Made by a program: the position numbers and the translations under genes
Origin: Pseudoalteromonas sp049257235
Lineage (GTDB): Bacteria; Pseudomonadota; Gammaproteobacteria; Enterobacterales; Alteromonadaceae
Direction: 5' to 3'
DNA length: 64,000 nt
Assembly (NCBI RefSeq): GCF_049257235.1
Contig: NZ_JBMMUF010000004.1
Location: 1-64,000 of the forward strand
The notes under the pieces: model-generated
Databases searched by the model: none
Seen by the model: only the letters and a program-made list of their open reading frames with translations
Told to the model about the DNA's origin: nothing
In this document: positions 24,864-33,496 of the stretch, piece by piece
Layout of the letters: every line of letters begins with the position of its first letter
Position numbering within the stretch: the first letter of the stretch is position 1

Positions 24864-25898
24864 TTACAGTAAATCGGTAAGTAGGATACCTACACCAAAA
24901 CGTTCAATATCTTGGTTGTAATCAATCATACTTTCGCCATAACCATTGAAGTATTGGGCATAGCCACGTAGGCGACCCCATACAGGGAAAGACCAATCGA
25001 GCTGAATGGCACCACGGTTATCTGAATTTAAATTGTTACGTAGCATAAAGCTCACTTCGTGCTCACCAAAACGACGCACGCCCGTGAATTCAAAATAGCC
25101 CATATATTTATGAATATCAGGGTTATCGTCGCCTTTCGCCTCTAGTTCATCTTCTTTTTCATCTTCGGGAATGCGATACCAAGGTTTGAAACTGAATACA
25201 TAGCCGTTCTGCTCCCAAATGAAATTGGCATAAATGCGATTCCACGAGCGCGAATAAGGTTGGCTGCGGCCATTAGACTGGTGCGACACACCCAATGCGA
25301 CGGCAAGTTCATCGCCCCACCAGACATTCTCTTCGTCAAGATAATTTATCCAGAATATCTCAGGTTCATAGTTTGTTTCCCGAAATGGCGAAGAAATATC
25401 GTCGTTAAAGAACTGCCAATAGGACTGCAGCGTTACCGCGAAATATACCGCTTGATCAGGGTCGCTAAAGCCGTCGAATACCGGCACCTTGATAGAAAGC
25501 TGGTATTTAATTTCAAAGTTATCGAGGTTTTCACCATCACTGTCATCCGAAAGCGTATCAAGGTTGCCAAAAGGTTCTTCATTAGGATGCTTGATGTAGC
25601 TAACTGGCAGAATGTAATTGCGATTATGGGGGGTGATCACATTACGGTTTTGCTCTGTTACACGCTCACGCGCATTGCGCTTATCGATTGCCGTGATCTT
25701 TTTATTACTGTTTAGCTGAGTGCATTTTTCACGTAATTGCGCCACAGTTTGGGTGCTATCACCGGCAATAGCCTCATTTAAAATACACTGCTTAACAATA
25801 TCAATTTCATCTTGCTCTACAGAGGGGTCAGCTCCTGTCTCGGTAGCCCACACGGGTGCACTCAGAGCAAACACAAGGGTAATACAACGCCAATTCAT
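24864..25898 (-). CDS. pldA: Outer membrane phospholipase A
   Basis: The 344-residue protein has a signal peptide ending near WATE, then a 12-strand barrel region. The active-site motif HQSNGRSQPYSRSWNR carries the His and Ser of the OMPLA catalytic site, with the Asn in the following RSWNRIY. The C-terminus ends GVGILLTDLL. The enzyme cleaves phospholipids displaced into the outer leaflet and is activated by calcium-dependent dimerisation. The acidic insertion before the barrel (residues 20-90) is longer than in enterics. Confidence 0.92.
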   Translation of the reverse strand: MNWRCITLVFALSAPVWATETGADPSVEQDEIDIVKQCILNEAIAGDSTQTVAQLREKCTQLNSNKKITAIDKRNARERVTEQNRNVITPHNRNYILPVSYIKHPNEEPFGNLDTLSDDSDGENLDNFEIKYQLSIKVPVFDGFSDPDQAVYFAVTLQSYWQFFNDDISSPFRETNYEPEIFWINYLDEENVWWGDELAVALGVSHQSNGRSQPYSRSWNRIYANFIWEQNGYVFSFKPWYRIPEDEKEDELEAKGDDNPDIHKYMGYFEFTGVRRFGEHEVSFMLRNNLNSDNRGAIQLDWSFPVWGRLRGYAQYFNGYGESMIDYNQDIERFGVGILLTDLL

Positions 25899-25992
25899 AG
25901 CATCTCAATGATTAAAAGAGGTTTGGGGTACAAACGATTATACTGATGATCACAACTTTTAGCAGCAGTTGAGTGAATTTAGGCTGAAAAAA

Positions 25993-26009
25993 GGGCGGCT
26001 AGGCCGCCC
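25993..26009 (-). terminator. Terminator of the lysine-riboswitch operon
   Basis: GGGCGGC pairs with GCCGCCC around TAG. On the minus strand it is followed by six T. It lies 41 bases after the last gene of the dapA-dapD-lysA-M14 operon. Confidence 0.85.
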
Positions 26010-26049
26010 ATAAACAGTGAGTACGACTCACTGACTCTCACGCAATCAG

Positions 26050-27162
26050 TTATAAATCAAAGGTGTTAGTGAAGAATTTATAGAGTTCTGTACCTTGATT
26101 CACACTTGCAGAGGCGAAGTGCAAAATAGCAATGGCATCTTGGTTGAATTTTACAGGGTGTAAGGGCTCTTCACTGAGATAGCGTTCCATGCGCAGAATG
26201 TGGGCGATGGTATCCCCTGCTTTGACATGCTCCCCTAACTTCGCTTTGTACTGCACCATGCCACCCATTGGTGCGTAGTAGGCGACATAGTCTTTTAAGT
26301 AGCAGGCGTGGCGCTGCATGACCTTTGGGGTGTAATGGGCATCTTTGAAAACGCCTTGATAATTAAGGTAGCTGAGGATGCTATTCGCATCTTCGAGAGC
26401 ATCGTCTAAATCAATACGTTCCTGAGAGCCTAATTCCACGGTATATGCCTCTACTGGCACAGCAAAGTCACGACCTTGCTGCGCAAGTTGTTCTTGTAAT
26501 TGCCACCATGGGCAAAATGCCGCTTCATCCATCGCACCATCAAACTCATTAGGAATGAGCAACACATGTTCGATATCAAAATATCGGGCGCTGTCACGGG
26601 CATATTCTGGTGCATACAAGTGTTTAGCGGAGATAGGGCCGGTATGTAAATCAAGCACGATATCTGCTTGATGGGCCAGCTTTTGCAGATTTAACGCAAT
26701 GCGTTTACCTGTTGCAAGTTTGTGCGCGGGGCCATTTAAACGGGTATCAACCTCAGCCTCAAGAGCTGCCTTAAACTCGTGGCGCAGCTGCTCATCACTG
26801 AGGTTTGAGCTGCGTTCAGCGAACTCGCTTACTAACTCTGTATTGAAGTGATAGAGACGGTTCCAGTTTACCCCAGTGATAGGGTCAAAGCGTCCGAGTG
26901 TGAATTCACCTGACTTCTGGTTACAGCCTATTGGGTTGGCATAAGGCACGAGGGTAATATCACCACGTAAATCCAGCATTTTCAATTGCTCTAACAATTG
27001 ATAGATCACCGCATTACCTTGCACTTCAGCCCCGTGCATGTTGGCTTGAATATAAACACTTTTACCGCTGCCATCGCCTTTAAGTCGATACACAGGGATG
27101 CTCAGAGGCAAGCCATTGGCAATTTCACCTACTTGAATATTTTGCTGCTCGATATGATTCAT
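26050..27162 (-). CDS. M14-family deacylase (succinylglutamate desuccinylase/aspartoacylase type)
   Basis: The 370-residue protein has the zinc ligands His43 and Glu46 in NMHGAEVQG and His173 in DLHTGP, and the catalytic Glu243 in VELGS. The C-terminal part (300-370) is the beta-rich domain seen in the family (GGMVQYKAKLGEHVKAGDTI, barrel-sandwich-like). Such enzymes remove N-acyl groups from amino acids. It is last in an operon with dapA, dapD and a lysA-like gene, 5 bases after the latter. From that context I infer it may act on an N-succinyl or N-acyl diaminopimelate-type intermediate, the step normally done by DapE. The precise substrate is unknown. Confidence 0.82.
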   Translation of the reverse strand: MNHIEQQNIQVGEIANGLPLSIPVYRLKGDGSGKSVYIQANMHGAEVQGNAVIYQLLEQLKMLDLRGDITLVPYANPIGCNQKSGEFTLGRFDPITGVNWNRLYHFNTELVSEFAERSSNLSDEQLRHEFKAALEAEVDTRLNGPAHKLATGKRIALNLQKLAHQADIVLDLHTGPISAKHLYAPEYARDSARYFDIEHVLLIPNEFDGAMDEAAFCPWWQLQEQLAQQGRDFAVPVEAYTVELGSQERIDLDDALEDANSILSYLNYQGVFKDAHYTPKVMQRHACYLKDYVAYYAPMGGMVQYKAKLGEHVKAGDTIAHILRMERYLSEEPLHPVKFNQDAIAILHFASASVNQGTELYKFFTNTFDL

Positions 27163-27167
27163 GTTGA

Positions 27168-28373
27168 TTACCTCAAATAACTACTTGGTGAGGCGCTTTC
27201 ACGTAGTAGGTGAAGTTGCTCATTGTCGATAACGTACTCTGCCGCTAGCGGATGACAAAGGAAAAACGGCATGCTTTCGGTAAACCCGTAAGCACCCGTT
27301 TGGGAGAAAACCAGCCAATCATCTTCATTAATATCGAGCGGTAAGTTATGTGTGCCCAAACTATCTAGAGCGGTGCATAATGGGCCGTGAATATTGAAAG
27401 CCTGCAATGGAGCATGGCTTTCACGCAATAGCCGGCATGGGAACGCCTGTCCTGCAACCGCAGGACGCAAAAGATGGTTGATGCCACCACTAACAATGAG
27501 TTGCTGCTCACCATAATTCTCTTTTTGTTCAACAACAGGATTAAGGTAGTAACCGCATTCGGCCACGGCGTAACGGCCTAGCTCCATCCACAACTCTTGT
27601 ACACCACTTTGCTGTTTAATTTGCGCAAGGGCATTTAACACATCTTGCCATGCTAATGGCTCACTGTGCTCGTCGTAAGGCACGCCAAGTCCGCCCCCTA
27701 AATCGAGTACTTGCATGGCAAAGCCAAGCTTTTCACTAAGAGCTTGCAGCGGCGGCAACATTTGCTGCCAAAGCGAGAGCAGTTTGTCGGCGCTGAGCAT
27801 ATTGCCCCATTGGAAAATGTGCACGCCAATGCATTGCAGCGCAGGGTAGTCCGCTAAGTACAGACCATGCCAATGTTGGGGATCAAGTCCAAACGGGGTG
27901 AGTGAATCGCCCCCCAGAGGGTTTTTTTCACCTTTGGGCCAGCGCAACTGCACACGCAAAAGCAGCTTTAACTGCACATCATGCTCAAGCGCGGCTTCAT
28001 TGAGCCAGCGAACTTGATTGAGGCTTTCAGCGACAAAAGTACGCACACCCAGCTCAATAAACTGCTTTATTTGACGGCGCGATTTTGCAGGGCCGGTATT
28101 GAGTACCTGCTGGGCAGGTACTTCTTGGGCGAGTACTTGTTGCAGTTCACCTGAACTGGCAACATCAAAGCGAAAACCACATTCAGCTAACGTACGAACA
28201 ATTGCAGAAAGCGGATTTGCTTTAACTGCATACCACAAGGTAACAACATCTTGATCCATCAAGGTATTGAGGTGTGTTCGTAGTGCGTCAAGATCGTACA
28301 CAAAGCATGGTTCTAATTGCTCTTGTGCAACAGTGTGCAGATGCGACAGGGTCTGCGTACTCGCCATGTGCAT
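27168..28373 (-). CDS. LysA-like PLP-dependent decarboxylase
   Basis: The 401-residue fold-type III PLP enzyme has the PLP Lys51 in YAVKANP, a glycine-rich phosphate loop VLDLGGGLGVPY, ELGR in place of the usual EPGR, and the active-site segments GPLCTALD and GAYGFTESMPF. The HIGSQ segment typical of diaminopimelate decarboxylase is replaced by HIFQWGN, so it is a divergent member; carboxynorspermidine decarboxylase and BtrK-like enzymes are alternatives. The operon and riboswitch favour conversion of meso-diaminopimelate or a close analogue to lysine. The start overlaps the dapD stop (TAATG), implying coupled translation. Confidence 0.82.
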   Translation of the reverse strand: MHMASTQTLSHLHTVAQEQLEPCFVYDLDALRTHLNTLMDQDVVTLWYAVKANPLSAIVRTLAECGFRFDVASSGELQQVLAQEVPAQQVLNTGPAKSRRQIKQFIELGVRTFVAESLNQVRWLNEAALEHDVQLKLLLRVQLRWPKGEKNPLGGDSLTPFGLDPQHWHGLYLADYPALQCIGVHIFQWGNMLSADKLLSLWQQMLPPLQALSEKLGFAMQVLDLGGGLGVPYDEHSEPLAWQDVLNALAQIKQQSGVQELWMELGRYAVAECGYYLNPVVEQKENYGEQQLIVSGGINHLLRPAVAGQAFPCRLLRESHAPLQAFNIHGPLCTALDSLGTHNLPLDINEDDWLVFSQTGAYGFTESMPFFLCHPLAAEYVIDNEQLHLLRESASPSSYLR

Positions 28374-29113
28374 TAGCGTAATACCTCTTCAAGCTCTAAC
28401 GATGCATCACTTTGCTCGTCACGGTATTTAACGATAAGTGCGCAGCTCATCGATAAGCCTTGTTCACGGCCCCATGCGCTTGAGCTTGGGCGAGAGCCTG
28501 GGATGACAATTGCATATTCAGGAATGGGTTCACCTTTGTCTAACTGACGCTCATTAACGCAGTCATACACCGGAATTGTTGCGCTAAGGCGTACGCCCGG
28601 TGCTAACACCGCGCCTTTTTTCACTACGACGCCTTCTACAATGATGCAGCCAGCACCGATAAACGCGTCATCTTCGATTACAACAGGGTTCGCACCGATA
28701 GGTTCAAGTACCCCACCGAGTTGCACTGCGGCGCTTAGATGAACATTTTTACCTACTTGTGCACATGAGCCCACAAGTACATGGCTATCAACCATAGTGC
28801 CTGTATCAACAAATGCGCCAATGTTTACATAGGCAGGGGGCATGATGATGGTGCCTGATGCCACGTGAGCACCGCGGCGTACCGATGTGCCGCCCGGCAC
28901 CATGCGCACGTTATCAAGCGCGCTAAAGCCACGAGGAGCTAGGTTGTCTTTATCAACAAAGCCTCCGTTAAATTCGGTGTTAGTGCCGTTCTTAAACGCC
29001 TCTAAGATGCCTTGCTTAACTTCTACGTTAGCGTGCCATTGGCCTTGTTCGTCTTGTGTTGCAGCGCGTACAGCGCCAGTTTCTAAATTATTAAGTAGTT
29101 CTAACCAGCTCAT
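28373..29113 (-). CDS. dapD: Tetrahydrodipicolinate N-succinyltransferase
   Basis: The left-handed beta-helix core has hexapeptide repeats with the DapD signatures MPPAYVNIGAFVDTGTMVD, VGSCAQVGKNVHLS and GGVLEPIGANP. DapD transfers succinyl from succinyl-CoA to tetrahydrodipicolinate. The ATG at 29113 lies 8 bases after the dapA stop; an in-frame TTG at 29143 would add ten residues. Either way the protein (247-257 residues) is shorter than E. coli DapD (274), mainly at the N-terminus. A separate DapD may exist elsewhere in the genome. Confidence 0.9.
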   Translation of the reverse strand: MSWLELLNNLETGAVRAATQDEQGQWHANVEVKQGILEAFKNGTNTEFNGGFVDKDNLAPRGFSALDNVRMVPGGTSVRRGAHVASGTIIMPPAYVNIGAFVDTGTMVDSHVLVGSCAQVGKNVHLSAAVQLGGVLEPIGANPVVIEDDAFIGAGCIIVEGVVVKKGAVLAPGVRLSATIPVYDCVNERQLDKGEPIPEYAIVIPGSRPSSSAWGREQGLSMSCALIVKYRDEQSDASLELEEVLR

Positions 29114-29121
29114 GGGAAATG

Positions 29122-30018
29122 TTAAACCTGTGTTGAATGCCAAGATGTAATGGAATCGTGTGCGCGCAGAAGTAGTTGCATATCATCTATTTCTTGATGC
29201 GTTAATGGTGCACGAAGAGTGGGGGTGCTAATGCGGCGCAATGCATGCAGTAAGCATTTGCTTGGAATTGGATTGCTCACATGGAACAGTGCCGCAACTG
29301 CGTCTCGCCAATACATAAATGCGTTATGGCTTTGACCTTGCAGACTTAACTGCACAAAGCGGTTGGTTGCCTGTGGCCAGACATTGGCTGCAACTGACAC
29401 CAAACCTGCTGCTCCAGCTTGCCCGTAATACGGTATCAGCGCGTCATCACCACTGAAAATAGCCAACTCTGGCGCAGCGGTACGATATTGTTCGAAGCTG
29501 TCGATATCGCCACTGGCTTCTTTTAGGGCCCAACAGTTTGGGTGGCTTTGTAGTTGAGCCAGCACCTCAGGAGCAAGGCTTACAGCCGCGCGTTTAGGGA
29601 CGTTGTAAAGCATGCAAGGGAAGCGGCTCTCATCGAGCAAAGCGTTAAACCATTGGTGTTGTCCGCGAGGGCCCGGTTTAGCGTATAGCGGGGCTCCTAG
29701 CAGATATGCGTCGATTGCTTGCTCGTTACAAAAGGCAATCCATTGGCGCTGCTGGGCAAGGTTACACCCACCTACGCCAACCATGATAGGCACATCTAAT
29801 GCCAGGGCGCAGATGTGTTCTACCACCGCCTTTTGATCGTCAATGCTCAGCGCAAGTGCTTCGCCGGTTGAGCCTAAAATAAGTAAACCATTGCCCGCGT
29901 TTTGTTGCTCATGAGCTAAGCGAGTCAAGCTGTTGAAGTCAACGCTGCCATCCTCCTGCATAGGAGTAATGAGCGCAGTCCACAGTACAATATCTGTTAA
30001 CGAGTGAGTAGTTGTCAT
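29122..30018 (-). CDS. dapA: Dihydrodipicolinate synthase family protein
   Basis: From the ATG at 30018 (GGATG just upstream) the protein has 298 residues. A TTG 108 bases upstream was rejected because it runs back to the leader hairpin. It has Schiff-base Lys166 in ALKEASGD, Tyr138 in LYNVPKR and the pyruvate-site loop GSTGEA (49-54; canonical GTTGES). These are the key DapA residues with mild divergence, so it condenses pyruvate with aspartate semialdehyde or a related aldehyde. It is the first gene behind the lysine riboswitch, which supports the lysine pathway. Confidence 0.87.
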   Translation of the reverse strand: MTTTHSLTDIVLWTALITPMQEDGSVDFNSLTRLAHEQQNAGNGLLILGSTGEALALSIDDQKAVVEHICALALDVPIMVGVGGCNLAQQRQWIAFCNEQAIDAYLLGAPLYAKPGPRGQHQWFNALLDESRFPCMLYNVPKRAAVSLAPEVLAQLQSHPNCWALKEASGDIDSFEQYRTAAPELAIFSGDDALIPYYGQAGAAGLVSVAANVWPQATNRFVQLSLQGQSHNAFMYWRDAVAALFHVSNPIPSKCLLHALRRISTPTLRAPLTHQEIDDMQLLLRAHDSITSWHSTQV

Positions 30019-30125
30019 CTCATCCGAACTTAGTGCGAGTTCGAATAGCGATAAAAGAGTGGTGATTTCTCGCCACATCCGCTGATTCGAACAGGTTAAA
30101 TTCGAAGAGCGAATGGACTTATACA

Positions 30126-30151
30126 ATAACAGAGCCTGTGGCCTGTTATTC
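30126..30151 (-). promoter_or_regulatory. Hairpin in the riboswitch expression platform
   Basis: On the minus strand AATAACAG-GCC and GGC-T-CTGTTATT form an 11-pair hairpin with an ACA loop, seven bases after the aptamer. No T run follows, so it is not an obvious terminator. It lies about 110 bases before the dapA start and may be one partner of alternative pairings. Confidence 0.55.
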
Positions 30152-30157
30152 TAAGAC

Positions 30158-30342
30158 CAGAAGCTCTCCACCAAATTCATAGCATGTATGTGCTATTGGT
30201 GACAGTCGCTGGGATTCAACCCGAGCGCCCGAGGGAGTGTTAAGCAAAATCAACTCACCTCTCGGCGTACATTCCCCTCATTATGAATCGCTGGAGCTTG
30301 CTCTCCTCATCATAATTACCTGAATGACGCACCTCTTCTAGC
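30158..30342 (-). promoter_or_regulatory. Lysine riboswitch (L box)
   Basis: Read on the minus strand, the conserved L-box blocks occur in order: AGAGGTGCG (30337-30329), GGGGAATGTACGCCGA, GTTGAATCCCAGCGACTGTCA-type block whose key parts are CCCAGCGAC and TGTCA, and GGAGAGCTTCT (30170-30160). The P1 helix forms between CTAGAAG (30342-30336) and CTTCTGG (30164-30158), seven pairs with one wobble. Five-helix junction residues fall at the expected places. Binding of lysine should lower expression of the downstream dapA-dapD-lysA-M14 operon. Confidence 0.92.
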
Positions 30343-30386
30343 CCTTGCAGCCATCTGGATGGCTGACTGAATAGGGTGCTTTTTTA

Positions 30387-30416
30387 TTCAACCACTTTCG
30401 TGCCCCTGGTGTCAAT
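30387..30416 (-). promoter_or_regulatory. Candidate sigma-70 promoter of the lysine-riboswitch operon
   Basis: On the minus strand TTGACA (30416-30411) is a perfect -35 box; TTGAAT (30392-30387) after 18 bases is a possible -10 box (4 of 6). Transcription would start about 40 bases before the aptamer. Confidence 0.6.
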
Positions 30417-30491
30417 GATATCTGCCTAACAAATTTTACAATTGGATATTTTGTGCAAGGCTTAGAGTTGAGCACCATGACAGGATCGGGA

Positions 30492-32192
30492 ATGCATAAC
30501 ATTACCAAGCACTTTAGAGTGCGCTACATTTTTGCCGCTATCGCGCTGATATTGGTCGTTTCCTTATCAGTGTCTTTTGTGTTTTATGTCTCTAAAATGC
30601 AGGAAAGTGATGCAAAAATTATTAATGTTGCGGGTATGCAAAGGATGCTATCGCAAAAAATATCCATGCATAAGCATGCGCTTGTCTATCAACCCAATGA
30701 CTTCGATAGAGAACAGCTCGAGCAATCTGTAGCCACATTTATTGCCAATCATCAATTTTTGCTTAATAGTGACATGGTGACTCATAACCGTGGTGAGGTG
30801 CTTTTATACGCAGGCAATAACCTGGATTTACAAGTTAGAAAATTCGCGAGACTGGCGCTTGAAAGTTCAGATTTAACCCTGTTTTCAGGAACTAATTTAC
30901 TGCATTTTCTAGAGAAATTAGACGCAGTTGTGAGCGCAATGGAGCACAGTTCACAAAGTAAAATAGCGCAGATGCAGCGCATCTTGCCGTTGTTGGCATT
31001 GATAGCGTTTATCACCGTTTGTTGTGAGTGGTTTTTGATTTTTAAACCCTTGCTAGTGCGTATTAATAGGATGCTGGTAATACTGCGCAAGCAGCGCATG
31101 ACAGCGGTTAGAGCGAGTAGAATAAAAAGTGACTTTCTTGCTAATGTGAGTCATGAGTTGATGACACCAATCAATGGTATCACTGGGTTGTTAGCTGAGC
31201 CTGACAAGGTGAGTAAATCAGATATCAAGTCAGTGTCCCACTGCGCTCTCAACTTGCAGTCAGTGGTTCAAGAAATGCTGGACATGCAACAGCTGCAAGA
31301 GGGCAAACTTAAATTTGAAGAATCGAGTAACGAGCTCAATAACTCCATAAATGCGGTGATCGCACCATTACAATTAAACCCTGAATTTAAACAAAGGCTA
31401 AAGGTGCAAGTGGAGTCCCAAAAGATGGCTCATTTGCGTGTAAGAACAGATCATGTGCGCTTTATTCAGGTGTTGAATCAATTGGTGTCTAATGCGTTGA
31501 AACATACCCATGGGGATGTGTTGGTGGTGGTTGAATATCAACCGTACGATCAAAATATTCGAGTCGATATTCGTGATCAAGGAGAGGGGATCAAAGCGCA
31601 AGAATTAGCAGCCATCCAGCATAATGCTTTGTACTACGACACCGATAAAGTGCACAATTTTAAAGGGATAAAAATGGGCTTACCTTTGGCCTTTGCACTG
31701 ACCCATATCGCCAAAGGAGAACTGCATTTTGAGCACTTAAAGTCAGGCACTTTGGCGCAATTAATTTGGCCAGCTAGCGAATCTGTACCAGAGACCAAAA
31801 TAGGGTCGAAGTCGCAAACAAGAAAGGCATTGGTGGTCGATGATAATACGATTAACGTGTTGGTAATCAGTAACATGGTTAAAATTTTTGACTTTGAAGT
31901 GGATGTTGCGCAAGACGGTGAAGCGGCCGTAGAAAGAGTAAAGAGCGGTGAATATGATTGTATTTTTATGGACATCAACATGCCCAATATGGATGGTATA
32001 GAAGCAACCTCACACATTCGCACCACATACAACTTTGATGGCCCCATTTTGCTAGTGACCGCAAGCCAAGATGAGCGCCGGATCAAGCAAGGCCTTATTG
32101 CAGGGGCAAATTTGGTAGTGCACAAACCGGTCAGTATAGAAAAAATAAAAGCCGCACTTGTCGAAGTGCAGCTTGCTCAAGAATCTGAGTGA
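30492..32192 (+). CDS. Hybrid sensor histidine kinase/response regulator
   Basis: The ATG at 30492 has AGGA 6 bases upstream; an upstream GTG adds 13 residues. A first membrane helix (about 12-35), a PilJ-N-type periplasmic region with the RMLSQKISMHKHAL motif near 50, and a second membrane helix (about 160-185) form the sensor. HisKA follows with the phospho-His in NVSHELMTPING, then HATPase (NQLVSNALKHT, DQGEGIK) and a receiver with VVDDN, phospho-Asp in FMDINMPNMDG and Lys in VHKPVS. The nitrate/type IV pilus-like sensor domain resembles NarX-type inputs but the ligand is unknown. No partner regulator adjoins it. Confidence 0.9.
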   Translation: MHNITKHFRVRYIFAAIALILVVSLSVSFVFYVSKMQESDAKIINVAGMQRMLSQKISMHKHALVYQPNDFDREQLEQSVATFIANHQFLLNSDMVTHNRGEVLLYAGNNLDLQVRKFARLALESSDLTLFSGTNLLHFLEKLDAVVSAMEHSSQSKIAQMQRILPLLALIAFITVCCEWFLIFKPLLVRINRMLVILRKQRMTAVRASRIKSDFLANVSHELMTPINGITGLLAEPDKVSKSDIKSVSHCALNLQSVVQEMLDMQQLQEGKLKFEESSNELNNSINAVIAPLQLNPEFKQRLKVQVESQKMAHLRVRTDHVRFIQVLNQLVSNALKHTHGDVLVVVEYQPYDQNIRVDIRDQGEGIKAQELAAIQHNALYYDTDKVHNFKGIKMGLPLAFALTHIAKGELHFEHLKSGTLAQLIWPASESVPETKIGSKSQTRKALVVDDNTINVLVISNMVKIFDFEVDVAQDGEAAVERVKSGEYDCIFMDINMPNMDGIEATSHIRTTYNFDGPILLVTASQDERRIKQGLIAGANLVVHKPVSIEKIKAALVEVQLAQESE

Positions 32193-32200
32193 GTCACGCC

Positions 32201-33073
32201 CTAAAGTCGCGTTACAACAAAACCTTGTTGTTCTAACAAGGCGATTAAGCCATTGTCTTTAAACAGATGCAACGCACCAACAGCAATGAACAAAGACTCT
32301 TCGCTCAGCGGCTGCGCTAAGCTCTCAATCCATCTTTTGTTGCGTTCAATCAGCAACACCTGCTCATTGAGCTTGCCGAATGGGGAATCGTCGAAAGACT
32401 CATCGTAAATATTGATAAGTACCTCAGTGTCTCCCGTTTTCCAAGCCTCGACCATATGCTCAAAATAACCATCTAACTCTTTGAGCTGCCTGAAAGTATC
32501 GGCGACCATTTGATCTGCATGCCCTTCCAAAGCGGTGAAAATTTCCATCTGCTGCTCTAGCGTTTCTAACTCTAAAACAGGCTTGTTTAGCTTCTGGGCT
32601 GCTAATACAACTTGCTTGTCGATGCCGTAGTGTTCAACAAAACCGGCATTTTGAATTTCAAGTTGCATCATGGTCAGTAATACTGCCCATGGTTTTAATG
32701 ATGAAAACAGTGTGATGTTAATGTTTTTATCACCAAAGTAATCACTCAACATTTTATAACTTTGAGTGGTGAGTTCAGAATCAAGCGTGCGACCTTGAGG
32801 TAGGCGTAAATAGGGAAGTGAACGTTGTTGAATTTGTAAGGCAGAGAGAGCCTCCAAGTTAACTTCAACCACTACAGAATCACTATTTTTGATCGCATTC
32901 TCAATAGTGCTCGGTAATACCTCCATGCTTTTATCACCTACGTGCACTGTGCCGAGCAAATACGACGTCATTCCTTGCTTTTCAATTTTCCACAACGCCG
33001 GAGTAAGCTGTGCGAAAGCCGGCAATGCGAAGAGTGCGAGAGCACAAAGCCACAGTAAAATTATTTTTCTCAT
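32201..33073 (-). CDS. TraB/GumN family exported protein
   Basis: The 290-residue protein has a signal peptide (residues 1-21, ALPAFAQL). TraB/GumN motifs are GTVHVGDKSM near 42 (GX2H), a Glu-rich strand VVVEVN and the C-terminal second histidine motif FIAVGALHLFKDNGL. Members are related to Tiki metalloproteases, with histidines and glutamates as metal ligands. It is probably periplasmic. Substrate and role are unknown. It is convergent with the kinase gene (8-base gap), with no terminator obvious between. Confidence 0.87.
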   Translation of the reverse strand: MRKIILLWLCALALFALPAFAQLTPALWKIEKQGMTSYLLGTVHVGDKSMEVLPSTIENAIKNSDSVVVEVNLEALSALQIQQRSLPYLRLPQGRTLDSELTTQSYKMLSDYFGDKNINITLFSSLKPWAVLLTMMQLEIQNAGFVEHYGIDKQVVLAAQKLNKPVLELETLEQQMEIFTALEGHADQMVADTFRQLKELDGYFEHMVEAWKTGDTEVLINIYDESFDDSPFGKLNEQVLLIERNKRWIESLAQPLSEESLFIAVGALHLFKDNGLIALLEQQGFVVTRL

Positions 33074-33130
33074 AGTGTCATCCTTATACCTTCCTTGAGC
33101 GAGTGTACTCGAGTTATTGGACCATGCCTA

Positions 33131-33175
33131 ATTACCCACAAATAATTATTAAAAATTAATCAGCTAGTGGGTAAT
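33131..33175. repeat. Inverted repeat upstream of the TraB/GumN gene
   Basis: ATTACCCAC (33131-33139) and GTGGGTAAT (33167-33175) are perfect inverted repeats around a 27-base AT-rich spacer. It lies about 60 bases before the minus-strand TraB/GumN start and may be an operator. Confidence 0.5.
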
Positions 33176-33301
33176 CACATTAAGGATAAGTTAGGTTGTT
33201 GAATGGCATGGTGAGGTGATGTTTTTCTCAAAATAACCCAATGACGGTTTTTTAATGCTTAAATTGTTTTTGTTACTCATAAATGCGCATTGTTTTTGTT
33301 G

Positions 33302-33330
33302 TTGACTTGCGTCTTCAGTCGCGGTACTAA
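33302..33330 (+). promoter_or_regulatory. Promoter of ilvLGMEDA
   Basis: TTGACT (33302-33307) and TACTAA (33325-33330) are separated by 17 bases. Transcription would begin near 33337, about 60 bases before the ilvL start. Confidence 0.75.
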
Positions 33331-33396
33331 TAGAAAAAGAGCGACGGTATAGCCGTCTATAACGAATTTTGAATTTACATTAGAACGAATTATTTC

Positions 33397-33471
33397 ATGT
33401 TAAACAGCCAAGTAAGCCTAATTCTACTGATTACAGTCGTGGTGATTATTATTACCGCGGGGGCTTCATAG
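33397..33471 (+). CDS. ilvL: ilv operon leader peptide
   Basis: This 24-codon reading frame encodes a peptide starting MLNSQVSLILLITVVV and continuing with three Ile codons, then Thr and Ala-Gly-Ala-Ser. Thirteen of 24 codons are for Leu, Ile or Val, the regulatory amino acids of the operon. It is followed 25 bases later by a strong terminator and then ilvG. Slow translation when branched-chain aminoacyl-tRNA is scarce should prevent terminator folding. It is too short for usual gene callers. Confidence 0.92.
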   Translation: MLNSQVSLILLITVVVIIITAGAS

Positions 33472-33496
33472 TGCGTTAGAAAATTTAACACGTATT

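Noticed and set aside
25260..25715. 151-residue plus-strand frame opposite pldA
   Set aside because: It is antisense to pldA, has no ribosome site and no recognisable motifs.
30019..30126. Extended dapA start at a TTG
   Set aside because: It would begin in the leader hairpin of the riboswitch and adds residues absent from DapA proteins.
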